This document shows, piece by piece, positions 34,001-46,304 of a stretch of DNA of 64,000 nucleotides; the first letter of the stretch is position 1; each line of letters opens with the position of its first letter. The notes beneath the pieces are model-generated. The model was not told where the DNA came from, did no database searches, and saw nothing but the letters and a program-made list of their open reading frames with translations. A program made the translations under genes and the position numbers. The stretch is from Centroberyx gerrardi (taxonomy: Eukaryota; Chordata; Actinopteri; Beryciformes; Berycidae), in the NCBI RefSeq assembly GCF_048128805.1, contig NC_136000.1, forward strand, positions 9,349,354-9,413,353. Direction: 5' to 3'.

Positions 34001-35960
34001 TAAAAATTAGCTCTCGAAGGTGTCTCATACAATTTACAATTACATTGTGACATGTTTTCAATTTCTATGGTGTTAATTAAAACGTTCCGCTGCAAGGAGG
34101 CTCAGATGTGTGACTGAGCAGAGATGAAAGAAAAACAACAAAATGGAAAATGACTCTCTATACTGATGAAAATGATTAACACAAGCGAATTACTCTGTTT
34201 ATTATTAAGTTGTTACTGAGGTTTACCATGAGGGTTATTGCAAGCATGCGCACACACACACACACACATACACACCACCAACACACACATGCACACATAC
34301 ATATTAGACATACAAATATCCTTGCATGGACATATAAGCACAAACACCTGAAGAATTGAAGCAAGTAAGTCAAGTAAAATATAATTTTCATAGTTTCTAG
34401 ATCTTAAGATGATGGTAAAGACATCAACTACGGAAGTATTAAAGACATTGAATAGAATGTGCAGAGATTTTCAAAAAAAGACCAGAGTACAGCAACATCC
34501 ACTGACGTCTGAATGTGTTTCTCTTCATTTCTCCTCCTTTCTCTCCATCCTTCTGCCTCTCAGCCACCTGCTCACTTTAATGCAAACCAGCTTGAATGAA
34601 ATAACACATATCTAGATTGCCGCCCTCTTATACAGGCATATTGTATTGTATTTTGAACAATGAACAATAATACTCACAATGGCATGGGATTGCGTGGATA
34701 TGGCATATTGCAAGGGAAAGGACAATCAAGTAAACAAATAAACGAGTAAATAATGATTCTGTCTGCGGTGAATATGAATATATTAGATTGAAATGTCAGG
34801 AAATTGATTTTACACTTCTGCCTCAAGCCACAGGGCCAAATATGGAATGAACGCCAATATCGTTTAATTCACTCATTCATGTTTTGGACTGAAGCGTCTG
34901 GTTCATCTGGATTTTTTCTCCTCAGATTTCGCTGGCAGCATGTCATGTGATATAGGAGGTTATCATGGTGAAGCTAATCTACAGGGAGGTATACAGCCAT
35001 GTGATTGGCAAGAGCTTGGTTGTGTTTGTCTGAAATAAAAACCATCTTGAGCAACGGGACCTCATGTACGCTGATTGCCATTGCGACCAGAAAGTTGCTC
35101 ATTCCCATTGTTGGGGATATTAGTTTTGTCTGGCCTTTCATTGAAAATGTGGCACGTCGCATTAAGTCAGGAATGTTACAAAACAGAAATGCCTGAGCCT
35201 GAAATGCCATTACAGTATGCACACCAAGAAAATTTGTCAGTGTTAATAAAATAAAGGGTTTCCTAATATTTATATTTACTAAAGTAAACTTTCAAGCCAA
35301 AGCCAGGAATATTTATGGGCCAAGGCAAAGGCACAATATGAGAAACAGTATGGAAGTCATACATCATATAAAGCTATATATTATTACACCTCAAGGACAG
35401 TGTCTAAGTTAATAAAGCAATATAATAGTCAAAAATCGTCTTGTAAAATCTGCCTGTAAAAACAGAGGTGTTACTTTATTTCTGTCTCCCTGCTATAGTG
35501 TTTAGGCCTGTAAGATGTCACCAAGACAAACATGATAAGTGGCCTCCAGGGAAAACATGGCTGGTCAGCTGAGACGAGAATAGGAGCCACTCAGCTTGAC
35601 CTCTGCTGTGTATAGAGCTGTATGTGTCAGGATGATAGGCATGGAAAGAGAATAGTGCCTGCAGAGACTGTGTTTGAATGGCATAAATTAAAATGCAGTG
35701 GCTTGAAATTTAATGTGATTACTACTTAATTTAACTTTTAGCTATAATTTCAACATTAGTTTTCTCAATTAAAATTCAGTTTTCTTAATTCACACTAATT
35801 CTAACCTCCTGAGGCACACAATTGGGGCACAAGGGAGTTTTGTTCCCTGAGTGTTGACTGTAAGGTGCACTACAGTGTGCAGAGTTTACAGAGAATGGTG
35901 CGATAAAGTATCAAAAAAAGACAAAGTAAACACTTTACATAAGGGTACACTAAGTTAGGG
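31051..35960. other. Gene-free stretch with minor repeats
   Basis: No gene is supported. Positions 31735-31860 resemble another frequent fish repeat ('GCTGCGTTCGGAATGG', 'CACTCACTATTCCCTATGCA'). TG and CA microsatellites lie at about 33826-33851 and 34249-34272. ORFs up to 97 codons (32185-32478 -) have no recognisable content. Confidence 0.45.
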
Positions 35961-35964
35961 GTTA

Positions 35965-36535
35965 TGCCGTGTAAATATGCCAATTGGTCTGACAAATCCT
36001 GGTTTACCTCATGTTGACTGCAGGGTGAGAATTTGTAAACAACATGAATCCATGGATCCTTCCCGCCTGGTGTCCACAGTACAGGCTGGTAGTGTTAGTA
36101 TAGTGGTGTGGGGAATGTTTTCTTGGCACACATTAGGCCTCTCAGCACAAACTGAACATCATTTGAATGTTACAGTGTGTACCTAAACATTGTTGCTGAC
36201 TACATGCATTCCTTCATGACCACAGTGTATAGCCTTATCCAAAAAAAAAAAAAGGATACTCTCAGGAGGTTAATGCTCCATGTTGCAAAACAAACATTGT
36301 TTCAAGATCTTACCAGGAACATGTCAGGGGCTTTAGTTTTCTCCAATGGCCTGCACAGTCCACACTGGATGTTCGCAGCATGAACCTGCAGGAACTGGAC
36401 CAAACCTGGACCAAGATCCATGTGGAACATTTCGGCACCTTGTTCCGAATCCGTACCTCCGAGAATTCAGGCTGTTCTGGAGGCAAAAAGAGGGTCCTAC
36501 CTGGTATTGGCTTGGCGTACCTAATAAAGTGTAGT
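35965..36535 (+). pseudogene. Decayed Tc1/mariner transposase
   Basis: Conceptual translation with frameshifts gives successive pieces of a Tc1-like transposase C-terminal half. These are SVSIVVWGMFSWHTLG, then TEHHLN followed by YLNIVADYMHSFMTTVY, then SPHWMF where the active family has the SPDLNPIE catalytic block. Last come NLQELDQTWTKIHVEHFGTL and VLEAK-like remnants. An A run near 36240, stops and the altered catalytic region show it is dead. Terminal inverted repeats were not located. Confidence 0.75.
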
Positions 36536-36540
36536 AAGCT

Positions 36541-36800
36541 GACTGTGTGTGTGTGTGTGTGTGTGTGGGAGGGAGGGATCTAAATTCAGGTTGTGCATTC
36601 TGTGGGTTAGGGTTGGTAAATGTATCTATGGCGTGCACACCTGCATTAGATAAATCTCCATCATCATACATAATGTGCGCTGTGACACACTGGACAGCAA
36701 TCTGAGGTTAAACCAACACCATATATCAGACCTATGATACTGAGCAGAGTTTACACTGGTGCAGGCCTGCAGTGCTAACCAAACCTAACCCCCCCCCCCT
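36541..36800. repeat. GT microsatellite and poly-C run
   Basis: A (GT)n tract lies at about 36543-36568, and a run of about ten C at 36789-36799. The ORFs reading through them (e.g. 36333-36671 -) are artefacts of the transposase remnant and simple repeats. Confidence 0.75.
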
Positions 36801-37304
36801 CAAAAATACATCTCTTATCAGCAGACAACCTTGTGACATCCGCAGCCCGGCCCTGGGAGCAAACCACACTGAGAAGGGGGCAGGGGGGGGTGCAGTTTGG
36901 AGTCCAGGCCCTTGGACAGCAGTGAGGAGTTGTTCCATGCAGTGACAAGGTGACAGATGTATTCCACGCTGGCCTCGGAGAACTGGCAGTGACCTAATGT
37001 TGTAATGCTCAATTATTCATGATTGGTGACTTTAATCTCGCCCCTCCAGACGGGACGCCTTTCAGGACTTGCCAGCCATCGCCACCATGCATGGACAACG
37101 CATAGGCCCCAGCATACATGTTCAAAAACACAAACTCTGGCCAGCTCATTTGGCACAACTTAACAGCTTTTGCATGTTTCATATCCAAAATATGCATCAG
37201 CATGTGTGAGGACACTACAGCGCAAAAATGGGAAATCTGAGCTGTTGGTGAAAAAGCTTGGACTTGTTGAAGTTTGGAGGATGATAGGAGACTACATTAT
37301 ATTT
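36801..37304. other. Gene-free stretch
   Basis: Overlapping minus-strand ORFs of 64-68 codons show no domain. I see nothing else identifiable. Confidence 0.45.
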
Positions 37305-37676
37305 TAGCAATGGGATGATATGCTTATCACAAGACATAATTCGATACGATTCGATACAATTAGAATAAACCACGATACGATGTAATGAATACAAGTTCAA
37401 TGACAACAAATTATGACTGTGCAGAATTATGTTTATTTCTGAGCCACAAATCTTCTTCAAAGCGTAACAACAATGTAAAAATGTAATTACAAAGTGCAAG
37501 TAATAGAATTTCGATGGAAAGCTTGTGAAAGTGTGATAGTCAAGCCATCTCATTTGTAATTACTACAGAAGAATAAAATGCAGCTAATATCACGATAAAT
37601 TTTTCTGCCCCACGATACCTATTGTTACTTTTTTGCATTGCGATATATTGAATTTTGATATACTGTCCCATCCCTA
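37305..37676. mobile_element. hAT-like MITE, copy 3
   Basis: The right end CTGTCCCATCCCTA and interior ('GATATGCTTATCACAAG', 'CAGAATTATGTTTATTTCTG', 'CCCCACGATACCTATTGT') match the MITEs at 11.5 and 13.3 kb. The left end has decayed (TAGCAATGGGATGATA). No convincing 8-bp duplication is visible, because the flank has degraded into TATA/TCCC repeats. Confidence 0.7.
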
Positions 37677-37679
37677 TAT

Positions 37680-39699
37680 ATATCCCTAGATATATCCCTA
37701 TCCCTATATTTATATTCAGAGATTAAAAAGCACTTACAGTTAAATACAGGAAAGTCTTAGATGATAATGAGTCTTGTAGAGGAATTTTGACTCAAGGCCA
37801 AAGGAGGTTAAGCCAAATTACAGTAATGACACTGTTAGCTGTGCAGCACCAACCACAAATGCATTTTCTTCTCAGTTTCTTTTTCCACACACATCACTTT
37901 ACCTTTCTGGCTTCTGTTTGCTCACCTTAGTGGCGCCAAAGTTTTATAGCTTCATATTCATTTAATGTACTATTAATCCCCTTGAGCAATAACAGAATGT
38001 ACAACTCAAAGTGCAGCAGGGATTTAGCATACTGCCTGCTCATGTCTCCAGACAGACTTCCTAATGCACTGTTTAGATTTCACTTTATAGAAACTGAAGA
38101 TGAAGAGGCCCACCATTTTGTGACTCTTAAACCCCTCACAGACTCTCAGTATATAAGGTGCACACAGATCCATACTGTAGATCATTCACAGTGTCAAGGC
38201 ACTAAGAATCCCAAATATTCAGTTCTTACCTGACACCACCTAATGAAGATGTAATTGTTCAAAACAAGACATTTAACTCTCACAGAATCTCAGATTTTAT
38301 GTAAAGTTGTTGTTACCTAATGGGTCTGCTCAGTGTCACCATGGGACAGCAACTTAAGAGTGATCATTCACAGCACAGACAAGGAACTGTGCATTATCCA
38401 CTCAGATCTGGCAAATGTCTGGCAATGGAGAAAGGAAAGCAGTGAGAACAGCGGCAGGCTTTCCTTACGTAGGCTATGTGTTTATTTATGTATCTCCATC
38501 CAAAAATCCATCCAAAAATAGATTCCCTGGTTTCAAAAGGACACCATGCACATACCGTCAAAAAATTTCATGTGAGAGTGTCTCATTATTTGGCTTGCTT
38601 GATCCCCTTAATGCAGAGGCATCTTGCGGGCTCAAGATGCCTCTGCACGGTCCCACAGAACAGCTTACCACTTGGCATGACAAGTCTCATCAGCTTTTCA
38701 TTATGGCACACAATGTCAAGAGAGCAAATGGCCGCCATGACTCACAGGCCATATTCTGAGGAATTGCTTTGGCACGGATTACAGTCGAACTCTTGAGGAC
38801 AGAGTGCGGTGAGGAGGAATGAAGGAGAAATTCAAGAAAGAGGTTTTGAAGCCCACACTGCACTCGCTGAAATGCATAGTGATCCAGCAGTAAGTTGTGG
38901 CACTTAAACAAACGGCCGCGGATCCAAGCGGCAGACGCTATAAATTCAGGAGCAGCTTGATCGGTGATCCCACACATTCTACTTCATGACATGGATAGCC
39001 GAGCCTTGGCGTGAGAGAAAGCGATAATGGTGCGGCTGTCTGGCTGAGGTAACGTCTTGCCCGCTGTAGACAGCTGTGTGTACTAGTGTGGTTACCTGGA
39101 AAATCACACATGTGCAATCATGACTCTGTAAAATCGGTCTCGTTCTGCACTTTCACAACCCTCTCTACTCTCAAACCTATCAACACAAAGAATCATAGAA
39201 AACACTTAGGTGGAACGGCCACTTTACTTTGAAAAAAAGAATATTGATGTAGCGCCCGAAAAGCAACAGTTTGCTACTTCTTGCTTGTCTAGTGACTCTG
39301 GCTTATCCCGAGATCTGTGTCTGTCTCTGCTGGAGACTGATGCTCCTTGAATCATCTATTCTGCACAGCAAAATTGTCAGTGTAACATTACCTCTGAGAA
39401 TGTAGAAATCAACCAGTGCATCCCAGTGACACCCATCAGAGTTTTAAACACTGGATAGTTTTGCAGCCATGTCAGTTCTATGTGTGAACAAAACAACTCC
39501 AATCAACACTTGTCAGCTCAAAACAATTGTCACTGAAAAACTAACACTTATTTTTTACACCGAAATAATTGCTGTGCAGCATCTAGGCAAGCGATCACAC
39601 CATGCAACAGAAAAGAGACTCCGACAGCGGGGATGTGGAGAGAAAATTCTAAAGAGAGATGAATGAAAAAAATTCACTCATTTTAGAAAATTTAAATCC
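37680..39699. other. Gene-free stretch containing a perfect hairpin
   Basis: No gene is supported. At 38612-38647 a perfect 15-bp stem (TGCAGAGGCATCTTG and its complement) surrounds a 6-nt loop CGGGCT. Open frames around it (38415-38759, 38476-38796 +; 38690-38977 -) overlap and have no domain. Positions 38880-39060 are more GC-rich than their surroundings. Confidence 0.45.
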
Positions 39700-40200
39700 A
39701 CTTTCACGGGATACTGAAATCTGTCACGGCAGACAGGACAAGCCTTTGTAACCCAGGTAAATGAAAATGCAGACTGATGTATGCTGTACACTGTGTATAA
39801 GTTGTATTGATTGTTGTACACTGATTGATTGATGTTTTTGTTTTATTGATGTGATTTGTTTTATTGATGTGTTGTACATGGAAGTGATATTGTGTTTTAA
39901 TTGGTGAGACCACAGATGATTTTCCTGCCACAGCTGGACAATAAAGTTCTATTCTATTCTATTCTATTCTATTCTTGGACAATAAACATAATTGTGTTTC
40001 CAGACAGAGAATCAAGAAACAGAACAAGAAGAGCATTTCAGGCTAGGGTCCGACAGTTTTTAATACTGCAACATAAATTATTCTCTAATATGTTGCATAC
40101 ACAATTCAATGTTTAGTTTAGTTTACTTTAGTTTACTTGATGTGATGTGAGGTGATGTGATGTGACTTTACTCAACTTTACTTGACTTTTCTTGTCTTTA
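39700..40200 (+). mobile_element. Probable non-LTR retrotransposon 3' end with TTCTA tail
   Basis: 'GCCACAGCTGGACAATAAAG' followed by about five TTCTA repeats (39942-39976) is the usual 3' terminus of several fish LINE/SINE families. A second 'TGGACAATAAACATA' follows. Downstream, 40105-40200 is a patch of TTTAGTTTAC, GTGATGTGA and CTTTACTTGA repeats. Confidence 0.5.
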
Positions 40201-40329
40201 AGCACATGTAAAAATAATAAAACAGAAAAAAGGAGAAAAAAATACAGTTTGTGCAGGTGAGATTTAAAATAGAGAAGCAAAAAATAATGAAGATCAAGGG
40301 AGTGTTTGTGTACGTCTTCATAGGGAGTC

Positions 40330-40550
40330 GCCTATCCATATGTTCCTCCTTCCTCCTTCCTTCACGGTGCAGTGTGTGGAGGCCGCTACTTCTCCACTGA
40401 GGACAATGCGGGGTGTGAACGCTCGGCCAGTTTCCTGTGTAAACCGGAGCCGCGGGTCATCGCCAACGGAAAGCAGAGTCAACAAGCTCACACTGGCTGC
40501 TTTTTTTTTTGCTTACACTGACACTCTGACTAGCCTGGATCCAGCTCTGT
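40330..40550 (+). other. Possible orphan coding exon (weak)
   Basis: A pyrimidine-rich tract ending CACGGTGCAG at about 40373 is followed by an open frame rich in Cys/Gly (VCGGRYFSTEDNAGCERSAS, then FLCKPEPRV). It resembles secreted-protein exon composition and CpG content rises here. A related 20-bp phrase (TTCCTGTGTAAACCGGAGC) recurs in modified form near 49336. No domain can be named and no partner exon was found nearby. Confidence 0.2.
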
Positions 40551-41039
40551 GAACCTCTCATCGCCGTGTTTTGAATTTCACACAAATCATTGTGTTCTGG
40601 TTTGGGTTCTCTTTTAGAAGCAGTCTGAGTATGAATGCATTTGTTGACTCTGATTGGATTTACATTTTGGGCTGGACGCTATTAGTCATCTGTTTACATG
40701 GAAAGTGAGAAAAGGAAGTCTTTACTACTGTGATTTGTCAGGAACAATCTAGGCTGAAAATTGAAATATTATTGGTCCGATCCAATCGCCAGAGAATTCA
40801 GAAAGGCAATCAATTGAATTAAATTCTAAATCTGACTGCTCAAATGCTAAATTATAAAAATGGTTAACAGGTGAGTACAAGTGAAAACAAAAACAAGTGA
40901 TCTATGGGGCTGGATTCAGGCCAAGACGTCGCCATGGGACAGTGAAATCACCAAACGTGACTTACGCACACACTGTGATTTGACTTTCTCACATGTTGAA
41001 CAGATGCATGCTTGAAGAGCAAATGGTGCAAACATCCTC

Positions 41040-41300
41040 AGTGCCTTTTTTTTTTTTTAAAGAGAGGCACCATTTTTTTTTTTGTAATTTCCATCTGGCA
41101 CTCTTATCCAGAGAGACTTACAACGGGTTAGCTGGTAGGGATTCAGTGTCTTGCTCAAAGACACTTTGATTAGACACATGGCTTTTGATGAGCATATTAG
41201 CATTGATGTGGGAATATGACCTGCCATTCATGTGACGACCGCTCTCTGATGCTCTCCGCTGCTGCCCCACACACTTTAAGAAGAAGAGGAATGACAGTCC
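41040..41300. mobile_element. Dispersed fish repeat fragment
   Basis: 'CTTATCCAGAGAGACTTACA' then 'GGGATTCAGTGTCTTGCTCA' and a 'GCTCTCCGCTGCTGCCCC' end match a phrase very common in teleost genomes. Related pieces lie at about 345-500 and 44095-44160 ('GCAGAAGCACTTATCCAGAG'). Confidence 0.5.
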
Positions 41301-43182
41301 AGTCAATATTGGTGAAGATGTACAACTCCATGTAGGACTCCAACATATGAGTTCAAGTTAAAGTTCATTTATTTATACATCCCTTCATCACACGCATGCC
41401 TCAAAGGACTTTACAGAGACGACAACATAGTCATAGTTTCCAAGTCTGGAGCTGCTCCATATGGGATAAACCTCATGTACGTATAAACACTCATGTAGGT
41501 ATAAACTCTCAAACATTCTGTGGGTTTTCCGAAATCAGCCTCCCATTTCATTGTCTGTGAAAATTTACCTCAACCAGCATGCATCACTTTGAGGGAAGAA
41601 AGGCAGTATCGAGCTGAGGAAAATAGACAGCAAAGTGACAACAGAAGGCCGGGGCAAAAGAGAAACATGAGAGAGAGTAAAAAAAGAGAGCGAGAGAAAG
41701 AAAGTGAGAAGGAGAGTAACAGAAACAGAAAAAGAAAATTGTAATTGGGTAAAAGGCCATGTTGGAGTGCTCTTGGAGCCATTATCAGCAAGGCGGCCCC
41801 GAACCCGGACGAGTCTATTTCTGTTCCCACCTCAGCTCTCTCAGCAAGGCATCGCAGCTCTGGACCTCAATGGACGATTGGACATGACATGAGATAATAG
41901 TCACTGGCACCTTGTAATGCCGTGCGACATGTACAGAAAATGATGTAGAGCTTTAATAAAGGGAGGCTCATTTATTTGTGTGGAAGGTCAAGGATCCTGT
42001 ATTGGTTGGTGGGGGGTTGTGATGCATGTAACATGTAACTGAAGCCCCCACTAGATGTACACAAATACTCTATTCTACACTACTGTTGGCTACAGGGTCG
42101 TGTATTGCTGTCCATTGAATTGGTGCTGGCTTGGAAAAATTACACAACTGCAGAAGTACAAAATAAAATTTGGTGTTTTGTTCATACTTTAATTACGTTT
42201 TCACGGTCAGTTAAGCATCAAGTGATTTTTGTGAGTCATCTGCTCTTGAAACCTGTCAAAACCCCATTGCATAATCTCAAAAATACAAAGCGTCAAAGAG
42301 AAAATAATTATTCATTTCTTCATCCCTGAAGGGATGAAGAACATTCTTCTTTTGCGGATTTTGTCAAACTGTTTGTCACATTCCTCCTCTGAACTACTGC
42401 AGGCTGAGGGGAGGAAGCTATGAGAGATGGCTCACATGTACAGTATGTTGGTGTCAGGTTTCATTTCAGTCAACTCAAAAATTTTGATTGAAGCTTCGGT
42501 TCACTTACTTATGCATTCAATCATTTTTTCAGAGACTGAATATAAGAAAGATAAGATGGTAAAGGAATCTGCTTTATCGCAAAAGATTTTCAATTTTCAA
42601 TTCAAGAAAATGTATTCCCTGAAATGGTCGAATTAAAAGTGAACTGAACATATCATATCTCTGTGATGCATGTGTATCTGTTTCCTTGGACGAATATAAG
42701 CAAAGGCATTTTTACTGGGATGTTTAATGCAGATTTGTTTTTATTTATTTAAGCTTCATTTATCAGAGTTAGTCCCTTGGAGATCTTAGAGAGAGTTAAC
42801 TCTACAAACATTTCATAACAAGTAACAGACAGTCTCAGAAAAAGCCAACGAAAGAGTGGAGAGAATGAGCGAGATATAGGAAGAGGAGAAGAGTGGCATA
42901 GTCTTAAATCAACCAAGGAAACTAGTTTGCGATAGATTTTGTCTTTTTGAAGTCGACTTCACTGTGCGGTTCCATCCCAGCTGAATGAATGAGCCACGGC
43001 TGCCCCTTGATTCTCCCCCAGAGGGTTAAAGTTATTGGGTCAGAGTGTGGGGCTTCAAAGTCACAGCAGTGAGAACATTGCTGTCTGCTCTGCTGATAGA
43101 TGATCAGTCGTGTTGATGCCTCAGAGTTTCCCATAAGCCCTGATTGCCAGACGCACATGCACACAGGCACGCAGGGACACGC

Positions 43183-43214
<32 letters not shown>

Positions 43215-45535
43215 GCCTTTAGAAGAGTTTCCATTCAGCTAATCTATCTTCACATAAATAACTCTGCTTCATTTGGCTGTTTATGTTGGAAGTAACTTTC
43301 TCATCAGTAGTACACATCCACTTATCATGGCACACATCTGCTGCTTGATGCAGGCATGTGCGACACAAATCATAACCATAACCACAAAACCATACCGCCT
43401 GGAACAACCAGCGAGGGATCGGAAATAACTTTCCTTTCACATTTAGCTTAGATCAAGCTGTTTTTTTCCTCTCAGGATGATGGAAGTGCATCTTTGTTCA
43501 ACAAAAACCTTTCGCTCCATATTCAATCTTCAAATTGCCTCCAGTCTTTGACTGACAGTGACTGTAGCTCCAAGCTAGCAGCTGCTTCAAAGTGCTTTCT
43601 TGGGAAATACAGTGGTAGTTGTACTGTAATCACGCAGATAACAATGTGATCATGCCTCAAAACAGATGTTTCTGAAATAAAAGGGTTCAACCGCACAGCT
43701 ACATATCAGAGTTTATGATATGCTAATACCTTTTATCTGCTGTAGCGGCAAGTCAAGTATATTATGCAATTCATCAGGCACACTTTTAAGTTTAGTCTAC
43801 CTGGATTACTGATATGGCTTTCTTGTAATAGTATATCAGATAAAGTACTTGAGATTGTCACTTGGATGATGTCGTTGTGAACTATGTTTGACATGCCGTA
43901 AACTTTTAGGAGAGATGGCTATACAGTGATGTGAATACACTCTACTAGAGTTATAAATATTTAATTTATGCTGGGCGGAAAACATTTGAAATAGAAAACG
44001 TTGGCTCATACACTCAATGGCCAGAGCTGAAATTCTATTCTTTCATTCGTAACACTTAATGCCTTGTTTACTGCTATCTTATATCCAATTTACAATTACA
44101 ATTTAGGCTTTTAGCAGAAGCACTTATCCAGAGTGGCATAATAAATGCAACAGTAAAATAAGTGAACATTCCTCAATCATCAATAGGGTGAGTAGCCAGA
44201 TAGTTCAGAGTGCTATGAAAACAAAAAGTGCTACAACATTAACCAAGAAAAGTAATAACATCCCTCCTATCGGCAGTTATCCCAGATTCCTTTCAGGACA
44301 TCAAACCAGTTTTCATGCCAGTCTTACAGTGTTGTAGTGAGTGGCAGTATTTGTTAAAAATGTCACGTCCTCTAAAGCAGACCTATGGCAGTCCTAGAGT
44401 CCCCACTGGCCTCATTAGCATTACTAATGAATGTTGATGAGAAGTTGCTGCCATCTGCAAAACTCTTCAGGAAAGCATTTAAGATTTCCTGAAAGAAGTA
44501 TCGGCGATCGATGATCTTAAGGCCGTTCCCCCGCCGAGCCTGCGGGTCAAGAACCACAGGTGAGACTGACAGCAGGTGAGACTGACAGCAGGGCGGCCTG
44601 GTGCTCAGAGAGAAATGTCATGGGTTAGATCCCAGCAGATCCCAGCAGCAACCAACGTGTTCATCCCAAACCAAACCACTCTGCGTAATATGGCAATTGC
44701 GGTTCTCTAATAATAGATAGTACACCGAACACAAAGTGAAATGAAATGTGAAGAGAAGCGGGCCATGTGAGACTAATGGCCCATTGATCTTGTACTGGAT
44801 GGGAACAGAGTCCCATGTTCATGTGAAAGCCTAGCAGCCAGCGGACATTACATAGGCCAAGTGGATCAGACAGTCTGTGGTAAACCGTGGCAATGGCCTC
44901 CAATATCTTGATGACTCATTGAGAATTTATGAGCCATTTTATGAGATTTGGCCCTCTTTCTGTTTACCAAATTAGCTATGGCACTGTGGGATATTTTGAG
45001 GGCAAAAAACTCTCCCATGTTTTTTTTCCCCTACGGATAAAGGAGTGTTTTTATATCGGAGTCACAATATTACTATTCCCAGTAATGTGATTAGAGCTGT
45101 TGAAATGTCCCAATTTCACATTGATTGTTCCTTCTCTATTGCTAGTTTAGAATCACATCTAATTAGGCTTGGGGTTCAGAACTAGAATGCAAAGTTCACT
45201 GGCAGATAATGATTCATACAACGGAAAACATGCTGAGAAACCAATGAGAGCTATACTTAACTTGTTGTGATAACAGATGGCTTGGTTTTCAATCCCCAAA
45301 GCACATTATAAATGATCATAATGAGAAATGAATTGCATCTGCTTGTGTTAGAAAGAGCAAAAGGTTATCAAGTCTGTTAAAAAGGGGGTGGACAAAATCA
45401 CAGAAACACTTAAATGAATATCAAATTCCTAATAAGGAGCTCAGAGATCCAGGTGTTGTGTGTTTTGTTCTAGAATATACGTCTTTGTGCGTTGGCCTTG
45501 GATACAGCAGGCCGCTTTGTCATTTATTTCCTAAA
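41301..45535. other. Gene-free stretch
   Basis: No gene is supported. A GA-rich patch lies at about 41665-41745 and a CA microsatellite at about 43178-43214. A small palindrome (CTTCATCCCT-GA-AGGGATGAAG) lies at 42318-42339. ORFs reading through the GA and CA tracts are compositional. Confidence 0.45.
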
Positions 45536-45775
45536 ATGTACTAGTCACTAAAAATTTGCCACCACTACTTATTTTTAGTCACTAGTCACTATTCTTCCAG
45601 CTACTACTTGCTACTGTAATTTTTCTAGTTGCTATATGATAAATAATAATTCTAATGTAATAAGTACTAGTGACTAATACTTCTTTTTTACTAGTCACTT
45701 CTATTTTTACTAGTAACAATTGAACAATTACTAGTACTTATTTTATAGTTACTAGTTACTATAGCTTTCTGAATG
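45536..45775. repeat. ACTAGT-rich local repeat
   Basis: More than ten occurrences of ACTAGT, TAGTCACT or TAGTTACT are packed into about 230 bp ('TACTAGTCACTAAAAATTTG', 'TTTTACTAGTCACTTC', 'ATAGTTACTAGTTACTATAG'). ACTAGT is itself palindromic, so the tract is self-complementary at many points. No coding capacity. Confidence 0.7.
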
Positions 45776-46304
45776 GCAGCCCTGCCAGCTTTGTGAAGCT
45801 CACAATATACAGTTTTTGTTGTGTATACAGTATATACACAGATGTGTTGATTTGATTCTGTGGTAATTTTTGGAGCCTTAATTTGCTGTGTTGAGAAACT
45901 ATTCTGTTAATTGTCTGTTCCTATCGGTGAGTTTGTGACCACTGTTCCTCTGAAAGTCGTGACCGCTGTTCAAACAGTTTGTCTCTGTTTGACATATGCT
46001 GTCATAATTTTCCACACTGTTCCCCTTTCAAAATGAAATTATTTTACAGTTAATTATAACCGATGCAGTTCAGGCACCGACTATCAGGCCTCTTGGAACT
46101 GTTAGTCTCCTCATGTTGCTTTGAAAAATAACATATGAAACTGGTAATTGTCAGACCTCTTTTAAAGCTGACGTACTGCTAATTGGCATTCCAGTTTATA
46201 TGGCTCCCTGTGTAGCTGCCTTTGTAATTGTGAGTGAAATACTTAAAACTTAAAGTCCTTTTTCATGTAGTGTTTCAATTATTTCGTCCACCCCCTGTAG
46301 GTCT

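Noticed and set aside
35977..36583. Several short ORFs as candidate genes
   Set aside because: They are frame fragments of one decayed Tc1/mariner transposase.
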